Source: Stenotrophomonas oahuensis (GTDB lineage Bacteria; Pseudomonadota; Gammaproteobacteria; Xanthomonadales; Xanthomonadaceae). Taken from it: a stretch of 64,000 nucleotides of DNA. The stretch covers positions 558,001 to 622,000 of the forward strand of contig NZ_CP115541.1 of assembly GCF_031834595.1 (NCBI RefSeq), read 5' to 3'. How positions within the stretch are numbered: the first letter of the stretch is position 1; each line of letters starts with the position of its first letter. Shown here one piece after another: positions 25,982 through 34,572 of the stretch. The notes beneath the pieces were generated by a model that worked only from the letters and a program-made list of their open reading frames with translations, did no database searches and was not told where the DNA came from. Made by a program: the position numbers and the translations under genes.

Positions 25982-27679
25982 ATGCACCATGACGCCGACC
26001 TGATCAACATCGTTGCCGTTGGCCTGGGGCTCGCCTTCATCTTTGGCGCGCTGGCCAACAAGCTGCGTTTGTCTCCGCTGGTCGGTTATCTGGTTGCGGG
26101 CATCTGTGTAGGGCCATTCACCCCCGGCTTTGTCGCCGACCAGGCCCTGGCCAACCAGCTCGCCGAGCTCGGCGTGATGCTGCTGATGTTCGGGGTTGGC
26201 CTGCATTTCTCGCTGAAAGACCTGATGGCCGTGAAAGCCATCGCCATTCCTGGGGCCATCGGCCAGATTCTGGTCGCCACCCTGCTCGGCTGGGGCCTCG
26301 CGTGGTTGATGGGCTGGGAAACCCTGCATGGGGTCGTGTTCGGCTTCTCGCTCGCCACCGCCAGTACCGTCGTGCTGCTGCGCGCCATGGAAGAACGCCG
26401 CCTGCTGGAAACCCAGCGCGGCAAGATCGCCGTCGGCTGGCTGATCGTCGAAGACCTGGCCTGTGTGCTCGCCCTGGTGATGATGCCCGTGCTGGCCGGC
26501 GTGTTCGGCCCCGATGCCGCCAACCAGACCCACACCCTCGGCAGCGTGCTCGCCAGCATCGGCTGGACCTTCGTGCAGCTGGGCCTGTTCGTCGCCGTGA
26601 TGCTGGTGGTCGGCCGCCGGGTGATTCCCTGGATACTCGAGCGTATTGCCGGCACCGGCTCGCGTGAGCTGTTCACCCTCTCCGTGCTGGCCATTGCACT
26701 GGGCGTGGCATTCGGCTCGGCCATGCTGTTCGGTGTCTCGTTCGCGCTGGGCGCGTTCTTCGCCGGCATGCTGCTCAATGAATCCGAACTCAGCCACAAG
26801 GCCGCCAACGATTCGCTGCCGCTGCGCGACGCCTTCGCGGTGCTGTTCTTCGTCTCGGTCGGCATGCTGTTCAACCCCGCCATCCTGATCGAGCACCCGT
26901 GGCAGGTGCTGGCCACCGCCGCCATCATCATGTTCGGCAAGTCCGCCGCTGCGTTCTTCATCGTGCGCGCGTTCGGCCACCCCAATGGCACCGCGCTGAC
27001 CATCTCCGCCAGCCTGGCGCAGATCGGCGAGTTCGCCTTCATCATCGCCGGCCTCGGCGTCAGCCTGCAGATTCTGCCGCCCACCGGGCAGGCCCTGGTG
27101 CTGGCCGGTGCGCTGATCTCGATCATGCTCAACCCGGTGGTGTTCGGCCTGCTCGATCGTTGGCTGGCCAAGCACCAGGAAACGATGCCGCAGGCGGTGG
27201 AAACCGAACTGCCGCCCGGCCCGTCGCTGGACCTGCACGACCATGCCATCGTGATCGGCTATGGCCGGGTGGGCAGCGCGCTGGCCCAGGTGCTGCGCGA
27301 ACGCGGCGTGCCGGTGCTGGTCATTGACGACAACAAGGAGCACGTCGCCGAGGCGCACGCTGCCGGCCTGCCCGGCATCCGTGGCAGTGCCGCTTCCGAC
27401 AAAGTACTGGCCGAAGCCCACCCGGAACGCGCCAAGATCGCCGTGCTGGCGATTCCGCAGCCGCTGGAAGCGGGTGAAACCCTGGCCAAGCTGCGTGCGC
27501 TCAACCCGGGCCTGACCCTGCTGGCACGCGCCCACAGCGACGCGGAAGTGAAGCACCTGCTGGAGCACGGTGCCGATGGCACGGTGATGGCCGAACGCGA
27601 ACTGGCGTATTCCCTGGCGGAAATGGTCATGGCCACCCCGCCCTACCGCACGCTGGGCAAACACCTGCCGGTAGTGTGA
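25982..27679 (+). CDS. ybaL: YbaL-type cation:proton antiporter (Kef family)
   Basis: 565 residues, CPA2 family inner-membrane protein. About 12-13 transmembrane segments (residues 5-395) with LRLSPLVGYLVAGICVGPFT, LMFGVGLHFSLKDLMAVKAI and QIGEFAFIIAGLG. Then a cytosolic NAD-binding TrkA-N/RCK domain (about 420-540) opening with HAIVIGYGRVGSALAQ. The N-terminus (MHHDADLINI) and the run KAIAIPGAIGQI match E. coli YbaL rather than KefB/KefC. Likely potassium/proton exchange. It appears to be a single-gene unit. Confidence 0.9.
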   Translation: MHHDADLINIVAVGLGLAFIFGALANKLRLSPLVGYLVAGICVGPFTPGFVADQALANQLAELGVMLLMFGVGLHFSLKDLMAVKAIAIPGAIGQILVATLLGWGLAWLMGWETLHGVVFGFSLATASTVVLLRAMEERRLLETQRGKIAVGWLIVEDLACVLALVMMPVLAGVFGPDAANQTHTLGSVLASIGWTFVQLGLFVAVMLVVGRRVIPWILERIAGTGSRELFTLSVLAIALGVAFGSAMLFGVSFALGAFFAGMLLNESELSHKAANDSLPLRDAFAVLFFVSVGMLFNPAILIEHPWQVLATAAIIMFGKSAAAFFIVRAFGHPNGTALTISASLAQIGEFAFIIAGLGVSLQILPPTGQALVLAGALISIMLNPVVFGLLDRWLAKHQETMPQAVETELPPGPSLDLHDHAIVIGYGRVGSALAQVLRERGVPVLVIDDNKEHVAEAHAAGLPGIRGSAASDKVLAEAHPERAKIAVLAIPQPLEAGETLAKLRALNPGLTLLARAHSDAEVKHLLEHGADGTVMAERELAYSLAEMVMATPPYRTLGKHLPVV

Positions 27680-27691
27680 CCGGGTAAGCGC

Positions 27692-27706
27692 TGCGAAATT
27701 TTCGCA
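27692..27706. promoter_or_regulatory. 15-bp perfect palindrome between ybaL and the peptidase cluster
   Basis: TGCGAAATTTTCGCA: 7-bp perfect arms around one base, AT-rich centre, 12 bp after the ybaL stop and 70 bp before the first peptidase gene. It could be an operator for the peptidase cluster or a weak terminator stem (no T-run follows). Role inferred only. Confidence 0.35.
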
Positions 27707-27776
27707 ATCACTCCGATAGGCAACGCCTTCACCGGCACACAGGCTGCACCTTCTCTTTCCAGAAGGATGCCGCTTC

Positions 27777-29279
27777 ATGCCCCAGGACATCGCCAACGCC
27801 GCCCGTGTTCAAGGCCGCTTCCACACCCGGATGGCGCAGCGTCAACCGGCGACTGCATCTTCGCAACGCCTGTCCCACGGACTGAACGGGCGCGGTCCGC
27901 TGCACATCCGCAACCGGTATGACTGCGTTGTGGCCGGTCTGCTGCTCAGCGCGGCATTGTCCCAGCTGCGCATGCCCGGCGGCACCACGACTGAATCCGG
28001 TGCGGTGCCGCGGGCAACCGGTCATTTGCGGCCCTCACTACACAACGTAGGCAACCGGGGAGTCCAGCAGGTTCCGCCCGCTGCGCACTGGCCCCCCGGT
28101 GCCCACGCACTGGCCATTCCGATGGGCATGGACTGGATGGGCGGGCTGGCGGAACTGCTGGGCACGCAGATCAGCGCCGAGCGGGCCGCGCTGGAGCTGG
28201 ACATCGCCGCCATTGCCGACGCCACCCGCACTGCCCAGGCCCAGCCGGGCAGCATTGTCGCCAAGCGCGAAGCGACCAACCGTGCGCGGCAGGACAGCAT
28301 CGCCCAGCAGTTTGAAAGCGAGGGGTTTGCGGTGGAGAGACTACCCTTCAACCTCACCACGCACACGCTGTTCAGCCATCCCTACCGCACCAGCGGGCAG
28401 AACCTGCGGGTCACGCTGTGCGGTCGCGAGCCGGTGCAGCGCACCTTGATGGTGCTGGCCCATGGCGACGTCGCCGGTGCCGAGATCGGCTCCACCGGCA
28501 GTCTCGACAATGGCGTCGGGGTCGGCCTGCTGCTGGCCCTGGCACGTCACCTGGAACACACCGGACTGCCGGACGGCACGCGCGTGCAACTGCTGGTCAC
28601 CGACAAGGAGGAAGCGGGATTGAAGGGGGCGAAAGCCTACGTCCGCGATTGTCTGGCCGCCGCGGGTTGCCCGGATGTTGCACTTAACTTGAACATTCTT
28701 GGCTACGGCGATGGGATCAGCGTCTCCGGCTCGACAGACCATGCGTGGTTCGGGGATGGTGATTCGCTTCTCGCCAACGGCACGGCCTCCGTAACGCCTG
28801 CCGAGGCACAGCTGGAGCAACTGCTGCGCGCGGCGGCCGCTGACGTCGGCATGCAGGTGCACGCCACACCCGGCTGGACGCTGCAGTCCGACCATGTGGC
28901 CTTCCAGCGCGCCGGGCTGGCCGCGCTGGGTCTGAGCGGAATGGACGCAGCCGATGTCGCGCCCGAGCGAGCACTGCAGGTCGCACGCGCCCGCTATCTG
29001 CAAGCCGAATCACGACTCAGCCCCAGCCGGTATGACGCCTACCTTGCAGGCACCTTGAACCAGACCGAATCGGTTGCCATGGAGTGCGACATCCAGGCGT
29101 CCGACACCGCCGCACTGGAATACCAGGCACTACCGCAATCGCACCGCCAGCGGCGCATCCACACCGCGGCTGATCAACCCGAGCACGTGGATATCCGCCA
29201 AGCGCTGGCCACGCTTGATGTGGTGCGTCGCACAGTCGACGCGTGGCTGGCGCTGCCTGCGGCGCGCGGCGGTGCTTAG
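27777..29279 (+). CDS. M28-family zinc aminopeptidase-like protein with unusual N-terminal module
   Basis: 500 residues; AGAAGG lies 7 bp before the ATG. Residues 1-70 form a polar segment with RVQGRF (10-15) and PLHIRN (41-46), then a hydrophobic stretch (50-65). The catalytic part (about 205-430) has the M28 zinc-site residues: His229 and Asp231 (LAHGDV), Asp244 (SLDNG), Glu278-Glu279 (DKEEAG), Asp312 (GYGD) and His373 (QSDHVAF). It is therefore probably an active exopeptidase. No classical signal peptide at the N-terminus. First gene of a three-peptidase cluster; 183 bp separate it from the next gene. Confidence 0.8.
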   Translation: MPQDIANAARVQGRFHTRMAQRQPATASSQRLSHGLNGRGPLHIRNRYDCVVAGLLLSAALSQLRMPGGTTTESGAVPRATGHLRPSLHNVGNRGVQQVPPAAHWPPGAHALAIPMGMDWMGGLAELLGTQISAERAALELDIAAIADATRTAQAQPGSIVAKREATNRARQDSIAQQFESEGFAVERLPFNLTTHTLFSHPYRTSGQNLRVTLCGREPVQRTLMVLAHGDVAGAEIGSTGSLDNGVGVGLLLALARHLEHTGLPDGTRVQLLVTDKEEAGLKGAKAYVRDCLAAAGCPDVALNLNILGYGDGISVSGSTDHAWFGDGDSLLANGTASVTPAEAQLEQLLRAAAADVGMQVHATPGWTLQSDHVAFQRAGLAALGLSGMDAADVAPERALQVARARYLQAESRLSPSRYDAYLAGTLNQTESVAMECDIQASDTAALEYQALPQSHRQRRIHTAADQPEHVDIRQALATLDVVRRTVDAWLALPAARGGA

Positions 29280-29462
29280 CGATTCCACCGCTCGCGGCCG
29301 GCTGCAAAAAGGCCGGCTACGACAGAGTTGTCCGCTGTCATACGCCGCCCAGACACCCTTCCTTCAAGGCGCGCACTTTTTTTACGCAGATTCCGATGTC
29401 CCTGCGCCAGCCCGGTCGGCAGCGTATGCGCGTCGCACTTCTTCCAACCTGATGAGGTCACC

Positions 29463-31382
29463 ATGCGTATCTCCCATGTAGATGCAGTACGTCGCAGCCA
29501 AGGCACGTTCGAGCGCAAAACCGGTGGTGTACAGCCCGGTCAACATCACAACGCACTGGGTCGCTTCGGCCCGCGCCCGACACCGCTACAGGTGCGCAAC
29601 GCGCTGCAGCTGTTCGCCTGCCTGCAGATGATTGGGCCCGCTCTGCGGCTGGCGCGACCTGCGCTCCCCGCAGCAGTGCAAGGCGTGCCGGGTGGCGTGC
29701 AGGCGCTGCCCGGGGCCCCCGACTATCGGATGTTGATGGAGCAGGACGCACCCGCCCCCTCGGCCCTGTCCGGTTCGCTGCACACGCTGGGGAACGGCGC
29801 GCTGGGGGTGTGCGTGGTGCAGCCTCGGCAGTGCGGTCGGGCGGTGCTGACCACCGGCGTGGGCATGGGCATCAGCATGCTGGGCAGCGCGATGACCGGT
29901 TTCGGGCTGGGCCGACTCACCGCGATGGACTCCGCTCCCGCTCCGGCCGAGGAAGCGCAGAGGTCACCGCAAGCGCTGCACGCCGACGAGGTACTGGCCC
30001 TGCTGCCACCGCAGGCGCAGACCGACGTGCTGGAGATCGTGCGCGAATGCCAGGGTGGCGAGGCGTGCGCCACACCGCGCATCCACGACGTGCTGGCACG
30101 CCTGCCCGCCGTCCAGCAGCGCGCCCTGCAGTGCCTGATGTCGGAATCACAGCTGCCCGCACTGCCAGAGCCCGATGCAGCCAGCTGGCCGCCCGGTGCG
30201 CAGGCACAGATTCCTGCCCTGGACTGGATGGTGCAGGCGGCCGAGCTGCTGGGTGGACTGGACCACGCCGAGCAACTGCAGATGCAACTGGACGTGGAGC
30301 AGATCAGCCAGGCCACGCTGGACGCCAAGCAGCACGCGGCATTGAATCGTCTCGGCCGCCGTTTCGACCCGGCCTATGAGCGCCACATCAACCAGGCGCG
30401 CAGGGCTGCCATCTGTGATCGGTTCGAACAGGACGGCTGGCAGCTGCAGGAACAGGCCTTCCTGATCAACGCCACCACCGACATGGGCGAGCCCGGCCTG
30501 CACAACGGCCGCAATCTGTGGCTGGAACTGGCTGGCCCCGGTCCCGCCGAACGCACTTTGATCCTGATGGCGCACGGCGACGTCGCGGGCATTGCGTCGC
30601 GCTCCAGCGGTGCGTGGGAAAACGCCTCGGGCGTGGCAGCGGTGCTCGCCCTGCTACGTCGTTTCCGCGACGAGGGCCTGCCAGCCGGCGCAAGGGTTCA
30701 GGTGCTGATCACCGACCTGCAGCAGCGCGGCATGATCGGAGCCAAGGCCTTCGTGCAGCAGTGTCTGGTCGACGGCACCTGTCCGGATCTGGCGGTGAAC
30801 CTGGATCGTCTGGGCTGGGGCAACGCACTGGCGCTCAGCGGTACCGATCGCCATGCACTGGTCAGCGAGGCACTTGACTTCCCCGAGCAGCGCAGCGCAC
30901 GCGCCGTGACCGCGCTGGAATCCAGTTTCGCCGAGCAGATGCGTGCGGCTGCGCCTCGCTTCGGATTGCGCTTGCCCGACACAGCGGCCTGGCGGCTGCC
31001 GTCGGACCAGGTCGCCCTGCAGCGCGAAGGCGTCGCCGCACTGGGCGTCACCCAGACCACCGCCGGCGAGATGGAACACGACATACGCTTCTTCGAGGCC
31101 CGCGAGCACATGCTGGCCGCCGAAGCTGCGGTCGACTGGGCCCACTACCCGGAGTACAACGCGCGACAGCTTGAACCGCAGGAACAGCGGGCCTTCCGCC
31201 GCCAGCTGGATGCCTGGCGCAACGCGCGCAATGACTTTGGCGCGGTAGGCCTGCCACGCGCGATGCGCGTACCCAACAGCGCGGAAGACCAGCCGGACCA
31301 GGTCGATGCCCGCACCGCGCTGCGCGTGGTGGATACCGTGCATGCTGCCGCACAGGTCTGGCTGCGCCAGCCGGCCGCCTGA
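29463..31382 (+). CDS. M28-like pseudoenzyme paralogue
   Basis: 639 residues from ATG 29463 (GAGG upstream; a longer reading from 29328 lacks similarity to its neighbours). Residues 1-70 repeat the module of the preceding gene (RSQGTF at 11-16, PLQVRN at 41-46). A second module has CVVQPRQC (117-124) followed by a Gly-rich hydrophobic segment (about 128-150). The M28-like part (about 345-600) aligns with the preceding protein, but the zinc-site residues are changed: His371 stays, while the other positions read Glu386, Gln420-Gln421, Asn454 and Gln516. I infer no zinc binding or catalysis. It may bind peptide, regulate its partner or act as a scaffold. Confidence 0.75.
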   Translation: MRISHVDAVRRSQGTFERKTGGVQPGQHHNALGRFGPRPTPLQVRNALQLFACLQMIGPALRLARPALPAAVQGVPGGVQALPGAPDYRMLMEQDAPAPSALSGSLHTLGNGALGVCVVQPRQCGRAVLTTGVGMGISMLGSAMTGFGLGRLTAMDSAPAPAEEAQRSPQALHADEVLALLPPQAQTDVLEIVRECQGGEACATPRIHDVLARLPAVQQRALQCLMSESQLPALPEPDAASWPPGAQAQIPALDWMVQAAELLGGLDHAEQLQMQLDVEQISQATLDAKQHAALNRLGRRFDPAYERHINQARRAAICDRFEQDGWQLQEQAFLINATTDMGEPGLHNGRNLWLELAGPGPAERTLILMAHGDVAGIASRSSGAWENASGVAAVLALLRRFRDEGLPAGARVQVLITDLQQRGMIGAKAFVQQCLVDGTCPDLAVNLDRLGWGNALALSGTDRHALVSEALDFPEQRSARAVTALESSFAEQMRAAAPRFGLRLPDTAAWRLPSDQVALQREGVAALGVTQTTAGEMEHDIRFFEAREHMLAAEAAVDWAHYPEYNARQLEPQEQRAFRRQLDAWRNARNDFGAVGLPRAMRVPNSAEDQPDQVDARTALRVVDTVHAAAQVWLRQPAA

Positions 31383-31394
31383 CCGGCCTGCACC

Positions 31395-33821
31395 ATGCGC
31401 ACCGAAATCGTAAGCCAGCAACGCAGGGTTCAAGGACAGTTCGAACGCGCGCTACGCGGCCGCCAGCCGCCGCAGGCGCATGGGCAGGCGCAGCACCCTG
31501 GAGGGCATCTGCCGGTACTGCACGTTCGCAATGTTGCCCAGGCCGTCACCGTCGGCCTGCTGCTGGGCACGATGCTGCCGGGCGCGCAAGCCAGCACGCC
31601 GGGCAGCGGCTACACCGCGGTCAATCTCGACGTGCCGCTGCAGGCCGCCAGCACTGCAGCGGCAGGGTGTCTGGCGCGCCCGGCAAGCTGCCCACAGATG
31701 CTGATGGGTGCCAGTCTGGTCGCCGTGGGCAGCCTGACGGCGGGCGCGTGGATCGGCTGGCAGGCGCGGAGTCAGCATGCCGGGGATCCCTGCATTGCGG
31801 CGCTCTCGGCAGCGGCACGAGGTTCCGAAGCGGCGCATCAGCTGCGCAATCAGAGCGCATCGCTGGACGCCCCCATCACGCTGGGTTTCCGTGCCACCCA
31901 ACTGGATTCCGCACGTGATCCCTGCGTGTCGCTGTACGACCACGTCAACGGTCGCTGGGCGAACACTACCGCGCTGGCCGACAACCAGAGCCGCTGGCAT
32001 ATCTCCAACGCGCTGGAGCATCGCGGGCGCACCCAACAGCGGGCACTGGCCGAGCAGCTGGCGACGCTGCCCGCGCCCACGCCCGCGCAACGGGTGGTCG
32101 CCGACCTGTGGACCAGTGGCATGGACGAAAGCCACATCAACAGCGACCGCCTGCGCCCACTGCGTGGCGAGCTGGCCGCCATTGACGCACTGACCTCGCC
32201 GCAGGACATCGAAAAGCACCTGTACCTGCTCACCCTGAAAGGCCGCAATCCGGTGTTTGGTGTGGTGGTCGAACCGGACATGGGCAATCGCAGCACGCAG
32301 ATCGCCTATGCCTATCAAGGCGGGCTGGGCTTACCGTCGGCCGCGCACTACCTGTCCGCACGACAGGCCGCGCTGCACCGTGACTACCGCGCGTACATTG
32401 CCGCACTACTGGAACTGTCGGGCACACCTGCGGACCAGGCGCACAACGACGCGGTCGCCGTGTTCGCACTCGAGCAGCGTCTGGCCACCGCATCCACTTC
32501 GCGGGCGGAACTGCGCGACAATCTCGCCGAAACCTACAATCCCATGCGCGCCGCAGAGGCCGACGTGCTCACCCCGAACTTCCGTTGGAGCGGATTGTTC
32601 GAGTCACTGGGCGCGGATCCTTCCATCAGGTTTTCTTTGGCCACGCCCGGCTTCCACCGTGAAGTGAGCGCGGCACTGTCCGACACCGACGTGGCCACCT
32701 GGCGCACCTACCTGCGCTTCCACTGCCTGGATACGGCCAGCCCCCATCTGGATGACCGCTTCGTGCAGACCATGCATGACTTCCAACAGCGCCTGCTCGG
32801 TGTGAACCAGACCCTGGCACCGCGCTGGCAGCGGGTGCTGGGCAGCATCGATGCGTACGCGGGGGACGCGTTGGGCGAGGCTTACGTCGGCGCACACTTC
32901 CCTGCGGAGGTTCGTGGCCGGATCAGCCAGATGGTCGAGCAGATGCGCACGGTGTTGAAGCGGCGGCTGGCGACCGCGCTGTGGCTGGACCCGGACACCC
33001 GGGTCACCGCGCAGGCCAAGGCCGACCTGCTCAACCCGCGCATTGGTCATCCCGACCAATGGCCGGACTGGTCGGAACTGCGCACCGAGCGCTGCGGCTA
33101 TCTGCGCAACCTGCGGCTGCTGCGGACGTTCCAGCAGCGGTTGGATCTGGCACGGATCGGGCAGCCGCTGGACGCCCAGCGCTGGCGGATCAGCGCTCAT
33201 TCGGTGAACGCGTACTTTGACGTGATGAACAACGACATGGGCTTCCCGGCCGGGCTCCTGCAGCCGCCCATCTTCGATCCCGAAGCCGATCACGCGCTCA
33301 ATTACGGGGCCATCGGGGTGATCATCGGCCATGAAATGAGCCATGCGTTCTCGGCCGAAACCAGCCAGTTCGCGCTCAACGGCCAACTGCAGCACTGGTG
33401 GACGGAGGACGACCGTGCGCGCTACCAGGACCTGTCGCGCCGCCTGGCGCTGCAGTACGACCAGCAGCGCATCGAAGGCCTGGCGGTCAACGGCACGCTG
33501 ACCGCGAACGAGAACATGGCTGATCTGGGCGGTCTGATGCTGGCGCTGGAGGCACTGCGGGAGCAGAGCGGCGCGGCGTCAGACCCGATGATCGACGGGC
33601 TCAGCCGCGAGCAGCGCTTCTTCATCAGTTGGGCGCATACCAACCGCCAACTGCAGACACCACAGCGGCTGCGCCTGGAACTGGCCGCCAATCCGCACAG
33701 CTTTGGGGCACCGCGCACGGATGTCGCCGCCTCCAACCTGCCGGCCTATGCCGCGGCGTTTGACTGCCCGCCCGGGAGCGCGATGGCACGTTCTGGCGAA
33801 CAGCAAGTAGCCTACCTGTAG
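31395..33821 (+). CDS. M13-family metallopeptidase with shared N-terminal module
   Basis: 808 residues, 12 bp after the preceding gene. Residues 1-70 again carry the cluster module (RRVQGQF at 10-16, VLHVRN at 41-46, then hydrophobic VTVGLLLGTML). Next comes CLARPASC (92-99) and a hydrophobic Gly-rich segment (102-122). The peptidase domain (about 170-800) is neprilysin/PepO-like: NAYFDVMNNDMGFPAGLLQP, zinc motif His646-Glu647-x-x-His650 (HEMSH) and third ligand Glu706 in ENMAD, so the active site looks intact. Two hydrophobic segments suggest membrane insertion or an unusual export route. Confidence 0.85.
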   Translation: MRTEIVSQQRRVQGQFERALRGRQPPQAHGQAQHPGGHLPVLHVRNVAQAVTVGLLLGTMLPGAQASTPGSGYTAVNLDVPLQAASTAAAGCLARPASCPQMLMGASLVAVGSLTAGAWIGWQARSQHAGDPCIAALSAAARGSEAAHQLRNQSASLDAPITLGFRATQLDSARDPCVSLYDHVNGRWANTTALADNQSRWHISNALEHRGRTQQRALAEQLATLPAPTPAQRVVADLWTSGMDESHINSDRLRPLRGELAAIDALTSPQDIEKHLYLLTLKGRNPVFGVVVEPDMGNRSTQIAYAYQGGLGLPSAAHYLSARQAALHRDYRAYIAALLELSGTPADQAHNDAVAVFALEQRLATASTSRAELRDNLAETYNPMRAAEADVLTPNFRWSGLFESLGADPSIRFSLATPGFHREVSAALSDTDVATWRTYLRFHCLDTASPHLDDRFVQTMHDFQQRLLGVNQTLAPRWQRVLGSIDAYAGDALGEAYVGAHFPAEVRGRISQMVEQMRTVLKRRLATALWLDPDTRVTAQAKADLLNPRIGHPDQWPDWSELRTERCGYLRNLRLLRTFQQRLDLARIGQPLDAQRWRISAHSVNAYFDVMNNDMGFPAGLLQPPIFDPEADHALNYGAIGVIIGHEMSHAFSAETSQFALNGQLQHWWTEDDRARYQDLSRRLALQYDQQRIEGLAVNGTLTANENMADLGGLMLALEALREQSGAASDPMIDGLSREQRFFISWAHTNRQLQTPQRLRLELAANPHSFGAPRTDVAASNLPAYAAAFDCPPGSAMARSGEQQVAYL

Positions 33822-33885
33822 GCCGCGCAGGCATACTCGGCACGGAGCAGGAACAGGGGGTTCCTGCCCACATCAAGGATCGACC

Positions 33886-34503
33886 ATGCACTCTGCCGTA
33901 CGCACCACCCTTGCAGGCCTGCTGCTGTTCGGCAGTTTCATGGCCAAGGCCGATGTTTCCACCGGGAGCGGCACCCTGAATCTTCAGGTTGAACGACTCG
34001 CGTCGGAAGTCACGTTGAGTACCGATCAGCAGGAGGATGTCCGCTATGGCGGCATCACCTGGGGCCTGCATGGCAAGGAAATCGTTCTGGTGCAGGTCGA
34101 GCCACGCTTTGTGGACCTGGATTATGGCTTCACCACACGCTATGGATTCAGCCACTCCTTGCAGCTGCCCGCCGGGACCTACGCGGTGACCGTGGTGGGC
34201 TTGGAGCCGCGCCAAAGCTACAGCATCGAACGCCTGATGCACCGTGCAGCTTTCGTCAACAGCAAGATCCGCACCGTGACTATCGAAGCCGGCAAGACCA
34301 CGGGTATCCGCGTTGCCCCGGTGATTCCGGACGAGGACGCGACCAAGCCGTTCATTCCCACATTCCTGGCCAGCATCACCGCACCGGATGTCTCATTTGA
34401 GGACACCGACAAGAAGCAGGTGCCCAGCGCCATCAGCCTGCGCGGCCGGAGCTCGATTGCCTGGCCGGACTATCGCGGTGCGGTGAAGTTCGTGCCGCGT
34501 TGA
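33886..34503 (+). CDS. Secreted hypothetical protein
   Basis: 205 residues with a Sec signal peptide (MHSAVRTTLAGLLLFGSFMAKA). The mature part looks beta-sheet rich (EVTLSTDQQEDVRYGGITWG, LQLPAGTYAVTVVGLEP, VRTVTIEAGKTTGIRVAP) and may be an immunoglobulin-like or carbohydrate-binding fold. No cysteines in the mature region. It follows the M13 gene by 64 bp on the same strand and may belong to that unit. I do not recognise a family. Confidence 0.7.
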   Translation: MHSAVRTTLAGLLLFGSFMAKADVSTGSGTLNLQVERLASEVTLSTDQQEDVRYGGITWGLHGKEIVLVQVEPRFVDLDYGFTTRYGFSHSLQLPAGTYAVTVVGLEPRQSYSIERLMHRAAFVNSKIRTVTIEAGKTTGIRVAPVIPDEDATKPFIPTFLASITAPDVSFEDTDKKQVPSAISLRGRSSIAWPDYRGAVKFVPR

Positions 34504-34510
34504 GACTGAT

Positions 34511-34566
34511 GTAGAGCGGGGCTCTGCCCCGCTGCGCAGAGCACAGCCGGGCAAGCCCGGCTCTAC
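34511..34566. repeat. GTAG-type REP pair, second subfamily
   Basis: 34511-34534 (stem CGGGGCTCTGCCCCG) and the inverted 34544-34566 (stem CCGGGCAAGCCCGG) separate the convergent secreted-protein and clpB genes. Confidence 0.85.
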
Positions 34567-34572
34567 ATGGCA

